NCBI GenBank assembly: GCA_030549205.1
Contig: JAUKTV010000005.1
Location: 2,356,001-2,420,000, forward strand
Reading direction: 5' to 3'
DNA length: 64,000 nucleotides
From: Apiosordaria backusii
Taxonomy: Eukaryota > Ascomycota > Sordariomycetes > Sordariales > Lasiosphaeriaceae
Under the pieces are notes generated by a model, which saw nothing but the letters and a program-made list of their open reading frames with translations, ran no database searches and was not told the DNA's origin. The position numbers and the translations under genes were made by a program. The stretch's first letter is position 1. The number at the start of each line of letters is the position of its first letter. Below, piece by piece: positions 10,265 to 22,062 of the stretch.

Positions 10265-12705
10265 TTATTCCTCCCCAAGATCATCATCCCCCTCCTCCCC
10301 CGTAACGATTCTCGACTCCCCACCAACACCTCCCATTCCTTCCTCGCCAACCCCATCATCATCATCATCACCACCATCATCTTTAAAAAGAGGCAAATCC
10401 ACCCCCACCCTAATCGTCCCAAACGGCACAAACCCCCCCTGCCCGTCCTGCCTGACTTTCACCACATTCTTGGTAGCAAGACAAAGCACATGATGAAACG
10501 CCTGCGCCACCACCGCCCTCTTCCTATCCTCCTCCGCCTCGAATAAATCCTCAAACGAAACCCACACCTTCTCGTCGTGTTGCTCAGTATCATCGTCTTC
10601 ATTATTGGGGTACCTGTACCCTCTCTTCTTGGCAGTCTGCTGGATAAACCCCATGAAGTTTTGTCCTTCGCGGTCGAGGGCTTGAATCATTTGCTGGGAT
10701 GTATTATTGGCTGGTTCAGCGGCGGCGGTGAGGAGGTCGGTACCAACAGCACCGGCAGGGTCAGAAGAGGGGAAGTTTCCTCCATTGTTGGAAAAAAACC
10801 CCGTGTCTGATCCGAAGATGGGTTGGTCGCTGAAGCGTTCGATTTGATCTGATCCGCTGAGAATCCCAGCTCTGGCGCGGTGGGTGAGGGGGGAGGCACT
10901 GACGTGGCGGCTGCCTGGTTTGGAGCCACCACCACCTCCGCCTCCTTTGATGGAGGAGCTGGGGATCTGAGAGGATAGTCGGTTCCAGGGGAGGTCAGAG
11001 TGGACTTCGGAGAGTTGGGCTCCGGTTGCTCTGCCTGCTTCGATTGGTTCGCCTTGTTCCCCTGGGAGAAAGAGCTGGGGTTCGTTGTTGTCAGGTTGGG
11101 GGACAACCTGTGCGTCGGGCTCAATGCTGAGGCGGGGACGGACTCGGCGGGCAGCTTCCTCGTCTTCTTCTAGTTCTAAGGCTTCAGAAGCTGTGCGGCG
11201 GCGGCCGCGGGGGGTGGCGGGTTCATTGTTATCGTCAGGGCCGGGGATGATAAGGCCCAAGAGTTGGGCTTGAAGGCCTTCACCTGCGAAGTGAGGGGCC
11301 AAGGGGTGCGGGATGTTGGGGTGGCCGGCGAAGTAACCGACGCTGGCGAGACCTTGTCCGAAGATCATGTTGAAGGCATTCCTGCGTGTTTCCGTGGCTG
11401 TGAGTCCACGTCTCTGGTGTCGAGCGGTCTCTTCTTCGACTCGGTCGACATAATTGTCACCCCAGTGCCGAATCTGTCCACGAGTAAGCATAGTTTGGTC
11501 ATCTGGGGCAAGAACTTGGCGGCGACGTTGACGTCGAGCACGAGCTGGGGCTTGGACTTCATTGGCGTTTTCGTCCATCGCAACTTCTTGTTCTTGCTGC
11601 TCTTGTTCTCCTTCCGGTTGTGCCTGCTCTTGTTGGGGAGGAACAGGGGGGTCAGAGGGCAAGGGGAAATCGCAAGGCAGAGCAGGGCCGCTGTTGGCCA
11701 TGATAAGGTCGCCTTCGTTATCAAAGCGATCAAGGCCGAGATCTGAAAAAAGGTGGTTGTCGAATTCGGGAACATTGCCCTGAGGAAGTTGCGGCAGTTC
11801 AGGCTCCTCGACAAGTGACACGACGTTTCCGTCTGCGTCAATCTCAATGCCCCAGTCGTCAATTGGTTGAAGTTGTCTCTCCTCGTCGCCGAAAGGCAAC
11901 AATTGCTCATCGTCTTTGCCGAAATCCATGTTGTCGGTGCCAAAGGGGGCATCTGGGAGAGAGTTTCCACGCCCAGAAGATGATCCTGGGAGATCGAGAC
12001 CCCCGTGAATCGAGCCGCTTCCCCCAGCGTTGAAACTGTCAAGCTGATAAGGAGACATCTGTGAAGAGGTCTTACGTGAAGTTTGGCTTTCAACGGCGGG
12101 CATGATCAAGTTGCCCTCATCATCGAGTTCAAAGACGGGAAGTTGATAGTTGAGGTCGAAATCGGGGTCGTCTTGGAGCATGAGCTCCTTCCGCCTATTT
12201 TGATATCAGCCATTAGGTCTTATCAACAAAGAAAAAGTCTTTTGCTATAATCTTACTTTGCCTTGCCTGCTTTGGGGTCAAGAGCATTCTCGCTTCCACC
12301 CATGGCATTGTAGAACGCCATCATATGGGCCTGAACCTTCTCAGCGTCGGCCAGCACATACTGACATTGCTGTGAGTAGACCCTCGAGACGCCATAGAGG
12401 AGACTGCCTTGAAGACGCAAGGCGATAGGGGCGCCGGGCTGCAAGATTTTCTCGCAAGCCTTCTGAACGTTGACCTCCTGGATCGCCTTGCGTGAGATCT
12501 TTTTGGCATTGCACTTGATACCAACCGTCGAGACCAACCTGGTGACGTTAGCTATGCGTATGGCACATCGTCAAGGGCGTATTGACTTCATACCAGACGG
12601 TGGCCACACCATATTGATGGCTTGTGAGGACTATGTAATTACACTATCAGTGAATGTTGCTCTGGCTGGCCCGAAAAGATACTCACTTTCGTGACTGTAG
12701 AACAT
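10265..12705 (-). CDS. rec8: Meiotic cohesin kleisin subunit Rec8
   Basis: Alpha-kleisin of meiotic cohesin, which holds sister chromatids together until separase cleavage in meiosis. Four exons: 12705-12687, 12630-12594, 12538-12257 and 12194-10265, giving 755 residues. The first two exons are tiny (19 and 37 nt) and encode MFYSHE and ILTSHQYGVATVW; exon 3 carries the rest of the kleisin N-terminal domain, including QPGAPIALRLQGSLLYGVSR. This N-terminus fits Rec8 better than mitotic Rad21. The middle is acidic and disordered, with Gln/Pro-rich stretches and several Asp/Glu-Gly-Asn repeats, and would contain separase sites. The last 70 residues include WVSFEDLFEAEEDRKRAVVAQAFHHVLCLAT, the winged-helix domain that binds Smc1. 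All junctions are in phase. Confidence 0.92.
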
Positions 12706-14085
12706 GGTGTATGTGATTCTGTGGCTACCGGGGCCCTAGTTCATGCTTTTGCTGTCTTTGGTGATAGTATTTCCCCCTTCTGTGAGAGGGAATAGGGGGT
12801 AGAGGATACTCGGTGGGTTTGGGATCGTAACGGAACTCGAGGATATGCTGTATCGCCAGAGCGGAAAAGGCGCGATGGGTGAACGACTGAAACGATATGT
12901 TATCCTTGATATTTGCGCGACCGGACTTGTCTTGATGTGAGAAGATGTTCCTCACTTGTGTCGAACCCTCGAGTTGATTGAGTCGTGGGGAAGGGTTCGC
13001 GGTGCACAAATAAGGATATGTTGCGGGTTGAGGATGTGAATAGAAGAGATGAAGGCCTCGAATAAAAGATCAATGGGAGAGATATTGAAAATAGGCAGTC
13101 CTCGCGTATGGAGCGCGAAGTGTGGAAGAATTCTGGCAGGGAAGGAGCATTGTGGCCATCGGTGAACAATGGCCTGAATTGGAAGGCACCGTCTTTCGAA
13201 GGACATCGTGACGATGCATTCAGGTCAAGTTGAATAGCTCCGCATAATGTGGTCTATTTTAACAATAGTATAATATCTTCTTAGAACTGTTGGGCATCCA
13301 TCTCGAGATCATCTTCGTGGGTGGTGAGCCCCTGAATGCTTGGCAAACGATAACGTTGCCCTGCGGCAGGTCCGTCTATTACAAGTGGAACTCCTGCTCC
13401 CAGAGAAGACAATACATTCATCAACAGCTCTTATATTAACGCCTCGAGCTTTCTGGTTAGATCGACTGTCAATTGTGGGTGGCGGCATTGACTATGACCG
13501 TTCTCATATGCTGAGGTAAGAATAGGCGTGGAAAGGTTGCTCCCCCGAGCTCAAGGCTACTTCAGTACGAACTTTGCATCAGGCACTCAACAAAAAGACC
13601 CAAACAGGTCCGGGTGGCCTAGTGGTCTAGAGCGTTCATCGCAGTTAACCCATAGTATCTATGTTACGATGAAATCAACCCGCACGGGGGTGCACAACCC
13701 TGCCTGGTTCGAACCCACTATCAGCCATAGGAACTAGAACTCACACTATGCATGCTTTCACCGAGATAACACATGTTCGTATCAAACGCGGTATCTCATA
13801 CTCACAGAAACAGTTTTTTACAACAAGTATACGGTTAACATCCGTTTTAAACACATACCCAACTCAGTTAAAGGCGTACTTCAATTCCAGAAACGGATGA
13901 TGCTCATCGAGCAAGCGTACGACCATCACAATCATGCATACTAAAAAGTCAGAGTATCAGTGAAGCAGTTTATTGAGGCCTTGTGGCCAGGGGTATACCC
14001 ATTCCATCGTCTAACGCCAGGTCGTCTCCTTTTTCCAGTACACCCACAATAATTTACAAAACGCATACCAGAATCATTACACGAC
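12706..14085. other. Intergenic region upstream of rec8
   Basis: A 1.4-kb stretch between the rec8 promoter and the 3' end of the RBM5-like gene, both on the minus strand. Apart from the tRNA-like element at 13607-13716 no gene is supported. Overlapping minus-strand frames at 12900-13206 have no domain and probably belong to the rec8 leader or promoter. Confidence 0.4.
13607..13716 (+). pseudogene. Degenerate tRNA-Leu-like element (tRNA relic or SINE head)
   Basis: The 5' part begins GGTCCGGGTGGCCTAGTGGT, which resembles the acceptor, D arm and A box of a class II tRNA such as tRNA-Leu. A perfect 7-bp stem TTCATCG/CGATGAA sits where the anticodon stem belongs and encloses an enlarged loop containing TTAA and a small hairpin, as if a tRNA-Leu(TAA) with an intron. 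A hairpin GCAC-GGGG-GTGC follows where a long variable arm would be, then a clear B box GGTTCGAACCC at 13706-13716. The T stem closes for only three pairs, and no 3' strand matches the acceptor stem, so a functional tRNA is unlikely. A tRNA-derived SINE head is the main alternative. Confidence 0.45.
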
Positions 14086-17000
14086 CTATCCCAACCGATC
14101 AAACCTCTCCCTAGCTTTATCCCTCGTCTTCTCCACAAAATCAGAGTAATCACCCTTCGTCCTGCGTTGAGCTTCCTCTCCAGCATCACCAAGCTTGCTA
14201 CCCTCCGCACCCAAACCGACACCAGGGGCATAAACCTCCGTAGCAATAGCTTCTGTCCTTCCCGTACCTTCAGCACCAAGCCCAGCTCCCGCTGTCCATC
14301 CCATCTTTGCCAACATACCCGCACCCTTGCTCTTCTTGGCAGGGGTATCAGCATCTGCCGACGATGAGGCAGGCTCCTTCCGCTTTTCTGGGACCGAAAT
14401 CTTGGTGGAAGTAGAAGACTGTTGGTTGGATGGTTTCTTGGGTTGACGGAAAGCTTGTCGGCGTTCAAAGGCACGATCGCGGTAATTCGGTTGGCTCCTC
14501 TTCAGTTGTGCCTCCCACTCACGATAGAATAACTGATCAGGGATGCAGCTGTACTGTTTCTTACCCAGCTTTCTAAACTCCTCCTCTGCGCGAGAGCGGG
14601 CCTCGGGGTCAGCAAGCATCCGTTTGTGGAGCTCACTTTGTTGTTCATGGAGCCAGATGACCTCGACTTTTCGGAATTGACGCTGGCAAAGGAGGCAGCG
14701 GAGACGGTCAAAGTCGGCATATGACTTGTATTTGGGAAGAGGTTCGGATTTGAGACGTGGGGTGCGGCGAATAATGGCACGATGCTTCTTTCCAAGAACA
14801 CCGAGAGCAGCGGCGGCTTTGTCTCTGATGCCAGAGTCGCGGTAGAACAAATGTGCTGTACCTTCGTGCTCGATGAGTAGGTCGTTACGTTCTTGCATTG
14901 ATCGTTCAGTCGGCGCCTGCCAGCCACAAACAACGCAGGTCATCGCTTCCCAATCAGCATAAGATGTGTACTGATCAGCCCAGTGAGGCGCTAAGGGACC
15001 ATCAGGCTCTGTGCTGTCAGCCTCGCGAATGGCAGTAATGTCGAGGTTGGAGGATTCAGGTTCGGTAATTGAGAGATTAGTAGCCCTAGCCTTCGAGCCG
15101 TGCAATTCAGCCGACTTCTTCGCCCACAACTCCATCTGAGGCATCATGATGGGTTTCGCACCAACGGCAGCTCCCTGGTCCTTCTTGAATTTCTTGAACG
15201 TCTTGGAGACAATCTTGGTCGGATCTTCCTTGCCATTGCTGCTCTTTTCAGGCTGCGACACATCGGGGATAGGTTCGGTGGTGACAACATGTACGCTCGG
15301 GTAGGTACGGTCATCCCAGTATTTGATGCGAACAGCGGGATTGTAAATGGGGCTGAACGAGAGGTCTTGGTTCTCGGGGGTAACGGGGTCAAACGAGGGA
15401 ACAAAGACTCCTGTGTGAATGAATGCGACAACAACAGGTTTCGAGGCGATGGTGAACTTGGTCGATGCCTGAAACTTTTGAACGGCGGCAAAGGCATCCT
15501 CGACGGTGGCGAACTCGGCAAACCCATATCTCCAAGTCTCATTGGTTCTGCGATCTCGCATCAAAAAGACACGACGTAGTGAACCAGGCTTTGCGCCCAT
15601 GCCAACGGTACTCTTGGTAGGTGCGGTCGACTTCAGTTTGTTGGTAGTAGGTGCCTCTTTTGGTGGTTCGGGATTCTCGACAAAAAGCTTCATGACGCCC
15701 TTGGCAAGAACCTCTTCGGTGACAGAGCGATCTAGATTGCGAATGACAACATACTGAGATGGCATCTGTTGAGGGCACTCGTCGGTTTCACCAGTCAACA
15801 AAGGACCTCCGCCATAGCCATCATCCTCTGGCCGCTCGGTTTTGCACTTGAAGCACACAGCTCGGTGCGGATAATTAACAACATGACACTGCGATCGGTC
15901 AGTCTAATGGCTGGTTGATAGAGCGAAACAGAAGGCACTTACATTGACACATGTCCAGCCGTCGTCATCCCGGCCATCCCGGCCACCTCGGCGGGATTCT
16001 CGTGAATCAGGCATGTCGTCGCGATAATTAGGGTCTTGGATGCCGACAGTGAAAAACTCAGAGTCTCGGCCCCGTGAATGCTGAAGAGGAAAGGAAACTT
16101 CAGGAAAGAACTGGTCCAAAAAGTCTTCGACCTGGGATCGTCGATGGAATTCAACAACTGCTATTCGTTGGCCTGAACACCCGAGTTAGCGCCCCCCAGC
16201 ACAAAAGATGGGATGAACGACTAGTCCAGGAAGGAGCGACGTACCGTTTTGATCGTAGCGTAATCGAACGAGCTTCATCTGGTCGCTCGAAAACTGATGG
16301 TCTCGCGTTACAAAGTCGAGACCATAGAGGACGTCACGCTCGGTGGCGTCCTCAGGGAGGCCCTCGAGAATCAGCGCCTTGGACGAGCCAAAGCTCTGTC
16401 CCGCGCCGCCGTGCTCCCCATGACCGTGAACCCGACCGCCTGCGCGGCCAGGAGGCACATGCCTATCTCGAGATGGCCGGCTTTGTGACACATCGCGATC
16501 CAGATGACGTCGCGCAAAATGATCACTTGGATCCAGATCGATATTTCCTCGAGCGTAACGGTCCGCCGGCGGGCTACCCGACGGTGGTAGATGTCCACCG
16601 CCGTGAGGCCTGTCAGCAGGATACCGTTCGCGATCTGATTCAACACCACTGTGAAAGCCCCCGGCATGATGCCGAGAATCCAGGCGACCACGCCGGTCAG
16701 CGGCAAAAGCACTAGGAACGGAAGCATCTCTCCCAGCTCCACCATCCACTGCGGCGCGAGATCGTCCATCTTGGTAGCCCTCTTGTTGATCGTAGGGGGC
16801 AGCTTGTCTGGAGTAGTACTCCTGGTCGTCGTCGTCGTCGTCGTAGTTGAGGTTTCTTAGAGGAGGTGCTGGAGAATCTTTTTGCGGCCAAGGCAAACAC
16901 ACCCAAAGTTAGCCATCTTCTGCTCCATCAACAGTTTGCAAACCGCAAAGCAACAAGCGGATCTCGTAAAGTGCTTCTGCTAGGACAGGTTCATCGTGTG

Positions 17001-17131
17001 GTTTTACCCTTCCTCGAGCGGCGATAGTCGCCATCTCTGTCGTCAGGGCGACGGTACTCGCGGTCGCGATAGCTTCCACTCCGCCCGCCATCCCACGATG
17101 GGGATCTCGAGCGGTGCCGCCCCTCGTACAT
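14086..17131 (-). CDS. RBM5/RBM10-like RNA-binding splicing factor with G-patch
   Basis: Probable spliceosome-associated alternative-splicing factor. Four exons: 17131-17008, 16868-16245, 16172-15943 and 15888-14086, giving 926 residues. Domain order follows human RBM5/RBM10. An Arg/Ser/Asp-rich N-terminus (RHRSRSPSW, RRPDDRDGDYRRSRK) comes first. RRM1 spans about 203-285 (KALILEGLPEDATERDVLYG). A RanBP2-type zinc finger at about 318-347 (WTCVNCHVVNYPHRAVCFKC) spans the last intron. RRM2 is at about 370-485 (YVVIRNLDRSVTEEVL). Two similar Cys2-His2-like fingers lie at about 640-680 and 715-750. A G-patch follows at about 848-892 (GMLAKMGWTAGAGLGAEG), and the end is a basic helix. All introns have GT-AG ends and keep phase. 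Substrate RNAs cannot be read from the sequence. Confidence 0.87.
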
Positions 17132-17905
17132 GGTGATGTGTATAAATTGAAGATTAAAAATTGATTGAAATGGCCCAATTGCTTGAGGAAAATGAGGCCG
17201 TGTGGTTGTTTGCCGCTCAAAGCATACAAAGCCCCAAAGCTGAGGACCTTGATGGTTTGCCAGAGAAATCCAAACTTGGAGCCAAGCAATGCGGTCGCAA
17301 GAACACCGAGTCGCAAGCTTACCTGGGGCGCGTGCGCGCGGGTGATCAGAGCGCAAGCAGTCTGCAGCAAGCCGTTAGTAGCCGAAGATATCCCGGTTAT
17401 CGTATCTTATCGCTGGGTTCTTGGGCGCGTGCAGCATCGCGGGGCTTACAGTGTGGATCGTCGTATGTAGGCACGGTGTTGAAGGGTCACTCTCAGATTT
17501 GCAGATGAAGACGGCGTTGCTGATGAGTGAAGACGAGAAGGCTGAAAACAATCGCAAGAAACCAAATGAAATTCGGTCCAGCTCATAAATTTTGACCAGT
17601 TTCAAGCGTCCAATACCGTCGCTCAATTCCGGAAGGCTCATCGCCGATTAGTCGTCGACGAGGATCTGCCCCGCGCAACAGTGCGGCTCGACATCGTGGC
17701 TGGTGGGTGGTTGATGAAGTTGTGATGTTCAGGAAGCGCATTGCTGATCAAAGACTCAGATAATCTTTTTGTGAAGACAACACTGTGCAATATATCACCA
17801 GCACTTTGCAGTGAAACGATACACGGCTGCCGGGAATCTCTAGTTACACTACCCCTGAACCCCTGAATCCGTCCTTACACAGATACCCACACCACACCAA
17901 CCACA
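17132..17905. promoter_or_regulatory. Divergent intergenic region, RBM5-like / MoaE
   Basis: A 774-nt gap between the divergent start codons of the splicing-factor gene and the molybdopterin synthase gene. A minus-strand frame at 17375-17641 starts with ATG but has no recognisable domain and probably lies in the leader of the splicing factor. No other element was seen. Confidence 0.4.
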
Positions 17906-18579
17906 ATGACAACCCAAGACCAAGTCAACACCCCCCCAGCCGAGGGTGAAACCTCCATCACCCTCCCAAACATCTACGTCGCCCTCACTGACGCACCCCT
18001 CGACATCCTCTCCATCATGGACAAAGTCCGCAGCCCAGAAGCAGGTGCCATCGTTACTTTCGCTGGTATATATCCCCTATCTCTCTGGCTCACCCCTGTC
18101 ACTAAATATTCTTATTAGGAACTACCAGAAACAACTTCGCCTCCAAACCCGTCCACTCCCTAACCTACACCTCCTACCGCCCCCTCGCTCTCCAAACCCT
18201 TTCTTCCATCGCCTCAACTTTATTCACCAAGCACTCCCTCAAGGGCATAGCAATAGTCCACAGGCTGGGCACAGTCCCCATCGGCGAAGAGAGCATCCTC
18301 ATCGCGGTGAGCTCCGCCCATCGAAAAGCTGCCTGGTTGGCCGGGGAGGAGGCGCTGGAGGAATGCAAAGAAAAGGTCGAGGTGTGGAAAAGAGAGGAGT
18401 TTGAGGATGGGGGGGTTTGGAGGGCTAATAGGGATGGGGTGCAGGGGGTGAAGGTTGAGGGGGGGAGGAGTAGAAAATGGGATGGGAGTTTGGGGGGCAA
18501 GGGGCAGGGGGGGGGGGGGATAAAGGAGAGATTGGCAAGCGGGTTATGGTTATTTTGGGGTGTATTTAATAAGTTTTAA
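17906..18579 (+). CDS. Molybdopterin synthase catalytic (large) subunit, MoaE/MOCS2B
   Basis: Transfers sulfur from the small subunit (MoaD/MOCS2A) to cyclic pyranopterin to make molybdopterin, the cofactor backbone for nitrate reductase and similar enzymes. Two exons, 17906-18065 and 18119-18579, give 206 residues. The join yields the MoaE hallmark AGAIVTFAGTTRNNF. It is followed by a second conserved block, HRLGTVPIGEESILIAVSSAHRKAAW, and by the catalytic Lys in VEVWKREEF. The fungal pattern VWRANRDG follows. After that the tail is Gly/Lys-rich and runs through a 13-G tract at 18507-18519, so the last 25 or so residues depend on the exact tract length. The intron is 53 nt. The partner small subunit is not in the window. 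Confidence 0.9.
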
Positions 18580-19449
18580 ATTTTTATCATATTTCAACTA
18601 CCTTTCCTAACTGATGGAGAAGATTTGGTGTTGCTGGCGAGACATGACGGCGGGGGATTAGCTCAAGGGAAAGAGTTCGTACAGCCGAATAACACCCAGA
18701 TGGGAAGATCGTCCTCGTCTTCGTTGGTGTCTTCGCCAAATGGTAGGCTGACTGGCCTGCAATAGGTCGTTGGGGTACCCGTGGCATGGCGTTTATTCTT
18801 GATAATGATGATTGTGAAGATTTCCTTGAAGGTTTCTTTTCGTATGTAGGTAGATAAGGGAGCTTAGTTAAGAGTTCATGTGGTTGTTCATCAATGGAGG
18901 ACAGCACTTGGCTGCCAAAGTTGCCTGTAAGAAAGGATATGAAGGTGTTTATATGCACTCTATCAATAGGTTCGCTTGGAAAGCTGGCCACCATGCCAAA
19001 ATGGTGTCATGTGGAACAATGTCAAGTCGTGAGTTCTACTTTCAGTTGGATGTAACTGGGAAATATCAAAGAGGCTACTTATGAATCTTCGAATTGAGAC
19101 ATCATGTCGCCAGTTGAGAGAATTGGACAAGTCATTGGCTGACAACCATCTCAATTTTCCTCCTCCCAATAAACAGCTACATATGACATATAACTTAGAT
19201 ATTCTTGCCAACTAAATCGACAGAGGCTAACGGCCCTCAAGACTTTGCTCGCTCGCTCGCTCATTTTATCCAAAGATAACACTCGAATACATAGCTAAAC
19301 CAAACCAAGTCCAGCAATAGCGAACCCCGTGCCATAGTAGAGACATTCCAAAACAACGACCAAAAACCAAATAAACTCCCAAAAACATATCCAACTCCTC
19401 AAACTCCTCCCAATTGGCCCTTATTTAACTCCCACAACCCCCTTCCATA
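18580..19449. other. Convergent intergenic region, MoaE / OPT transporter
   Basis: About 870 nt between the 3' ends of two convergent genes. Frames at 18587-18994 (minus) and 18963-19211 (minus) show no domain. A short GCTC tandem run occurs near 19246-19261. I see no gene. Confidence 0.4.
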
Positions 19450-22062
19450 CTATGGCCAAACGCTCGGCCCAAACGTCTCCCCCGGCGGTACAACCTTTTG
19501 TATCGATCTCGCCGTCATATCCATCGTAGCCAATACCGCCGTGTTCCCGAACCACTTGGGCGCGTCCGTCTCGCTCAAATACAGCGCAAAGAAAATCACC
19601 AGCGTCGACACAATTAGTCCACAATCCAACGCCGATGACGTGACGTAGTTGTACTGTAGCCACCACCCCGTCTTCCTCCTCCTGATAAAGAAGTTGAACA
19701 CGGTGCCCACGATGCCCCAGCAGTAGTAGATAAACACCGTCGCTGGTGGCAGCCACCCAGAACCGCCAAATACGAGCGGCATGTTGACGTATCTCCAGAG
19801 CGATCTCGGGTAGCGGCGAGCGAAGAACCAAGTGACGATCGGGGCGACGGCGCCGACGAGCCAAAACCACTGAAGAGAGCTATAAAGAGCCGTACCAGAA
19901 AACATGCGCGCCGGACCGATAGCGCCCCATACTATGGAGGCGGTATAAAAGACGCGAGCGCTCGGACAGTTCCACTGGTGGACTTGGTGTTCGGAGCAGA
20001 TGTCGGGGATCGTGTCCAGTGCCCAGTTCATGACGGCAATTTGGACAATGGCGGACCATATCGATGCGACAAGTTGAGACCAGAACATAGTGCGAGGAGG
20101 AACCTTCATATAGTGGCCTAGCTTGAGATCCTGAACAAAGTAAAGTGCCTGCGACATGCACAAGTAACCGTAGTTCTTGAACATCATCATGGCGAGAGGG
20201 CGGCCGGGCAGCATGTAACCGATGATGAACTCAGTCAAGACATTGAGGCCGAGCTGAATATTGGTGATGGCCTGGACGATACCGATGGGAACTGTCCAGA
20301 TTAGTGGGATGAGCATGCAAACAACATACGCCCACCATGGAAAGTTGGTGTCCCAGGCGCAGACAACGGCGAATGACATGCCGAGCATGATGACGAATAG
20401 CACAATATACCACCAGTCAGGTGCGTCCTTGTACTTCTTCATGAGCCGCATGTGGACGTCATCCTCCTGAGACCGTGCCAGCTTCCATTGCGACATAATT
20501 TCTCGTCCGTGATAGAAGGCGACATGGGTAATGACGGCAGCGACAGCGGCGAAGGACAGCCCGTAGGCAAGAGCGAACTGCGTTGGGAGATAAAGAGGCG
20601 AGTAAGCCATGTATTTGGCCTCGTCAAACTGTAGGTTATCCCCTAGAATCTTGGTCACATTATAGATGTGGCCGGTATTGTCGTAAGCGTGGGCGTTTTG
20701 GACTGGCAGGAATTCCGAGTACCACATGCCCGAGTAGTGGATACCGATAGATACAACAACGAAGAAGACCGTAACACCACCGATAACATTGGCGATGGCG
20801 TGGAACGGAGGGATAAGCGGTGACATGAGATAGCCGGAGATGATGCTCCAATCCTAGAAGACTGTTAGCCAAAAACGGCGCGCAAAAGCAAGAAGAAGGA
20901 CGTACCAGAGTGATGGGAAACAGTCCATAACCGCTATATCCACCAAACAACTGGTTGACCACGACGTTCTCCGGCCAGATCCAGGTAATCCAGCAGAACC
21001 ACGACAGGCCCTGGAAGAGGTACCCCGGAAACCAGTACCACAAAAACGAGCCGCCAAACACAATCATGAACCATTTATATCTGCTGATACTCCAGCCGTT
21101 TGTGATAGTAGGGTCGGAGGGGCTGTGATCGTGGAGGGTGTAAAAGAGGGCGCAGTTGACAAGATCGGTCGGCCAAATCATGGCGGCGGGCCATACCAAG
21201 AACCTCCTTGCCAAACCAGCCAGTCCGTAACCCGTGCAAAGTGTCGTGATGCCGAATAGCATCTGCCATAGCCAGCCAAAGTTTTGGCCGTACCACATCC
21301 GCTGTGCAATAATTACATCAGTGGCATACAAAGCACCACCTCCATACGCAGCCTGTGTACGAGTTAGCGGCTCAAACAGCCCAACAACGGATGCTTGGAA
21401 AGAAGACGCACATTTGACATGACCACAATGATGACATGCTCCTTGAAATTGAATGGGCCTGGCCTGAGGTTGAATTTGACTCCCCACACATTCCACACAC
21501 GGTCTGGGAATACATAATCCCAGCAGAGACCTAATGGGTAGGCGATGAGTTGAATGACAAACGTCGTGAGCATGATGCTCGGATTCCGTAGCGAGAGCAA
21601 CATGTTGACGGCGGAACCAATCGTGCACAGCAACATCCCAATCACCCATGCTCGTATCGTGTTCGCAGGCATCTCGACATCGAAGTTTCGTACCGTGGCT
21701 CGTACCTTGAAAAGAGGTTAAATGTTAGAACACGGGTACCTTTTTCATGAACCCCCAAGACCCCCTGCGCCGGCCAGGACTGTAGGAAGGCTTCTCACTT
21801 CTGGATATGGAGAGTTATCTTCGTTCAAGACCTGCTCAATTTCGACGCCCTTTTCCGCATTTTGCTGATTCAGAACGATGGCAATATCCACCTCCTCCAG
21901 CTCGTCCAACGGCAGGTTTGGATCCAATCGGTGCATCTTCTCAAAGTGCTTCAGCGACGCCAGCCCACTCGAGTCCCCCTCCAGCGACCCATCAATGCTC
22001 GGTAGATGCTCCTCCTCATCGCGCCGCCGACGAAGAATCCCGCTCAAAAATGCTGGTGCCAT
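19450..22062 (-). CDS. OPT-family oligopeptide transporter
   Basis: Proton-coupled importer of small peptides (or metal chelates) at the plasma membrane. Four exons: 22062-21799, 21705-21412, 21352-20906 and 20853-19450, giving 802 residues; every intron falls between codons. The N-terminal 110 residues are cytosolic and charged, then about 14-16 hydrophobic segments follow. Family-typical blocks are visible: FVIQLIAYPLGLCWDYVFPD, NFKEHVIIVVMSN, FLWYWFPGYLFQGLSWFCW, NQLFGGYSGYG, and near the C-terminus KTGWWLQYNYVTSSALDCG. Length is within the 750-900 usual for fungal OPTs. The 5' region is a 3.5-kb gene-free stretch, which would leave room for extended regulation by nitrogen source, but no site pattern was established. 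The substrate (tetra/pentapeptide, glutathione, siderophore) cannot be told. Confidence 0.93.

Noticed and set aside
17375..17641. ATG-initiated minus-strand frame of 88 codons upstream of the RBM5-like gene
   Set aside because: No domain, and it lies where the leader of the splicing factor is expected.
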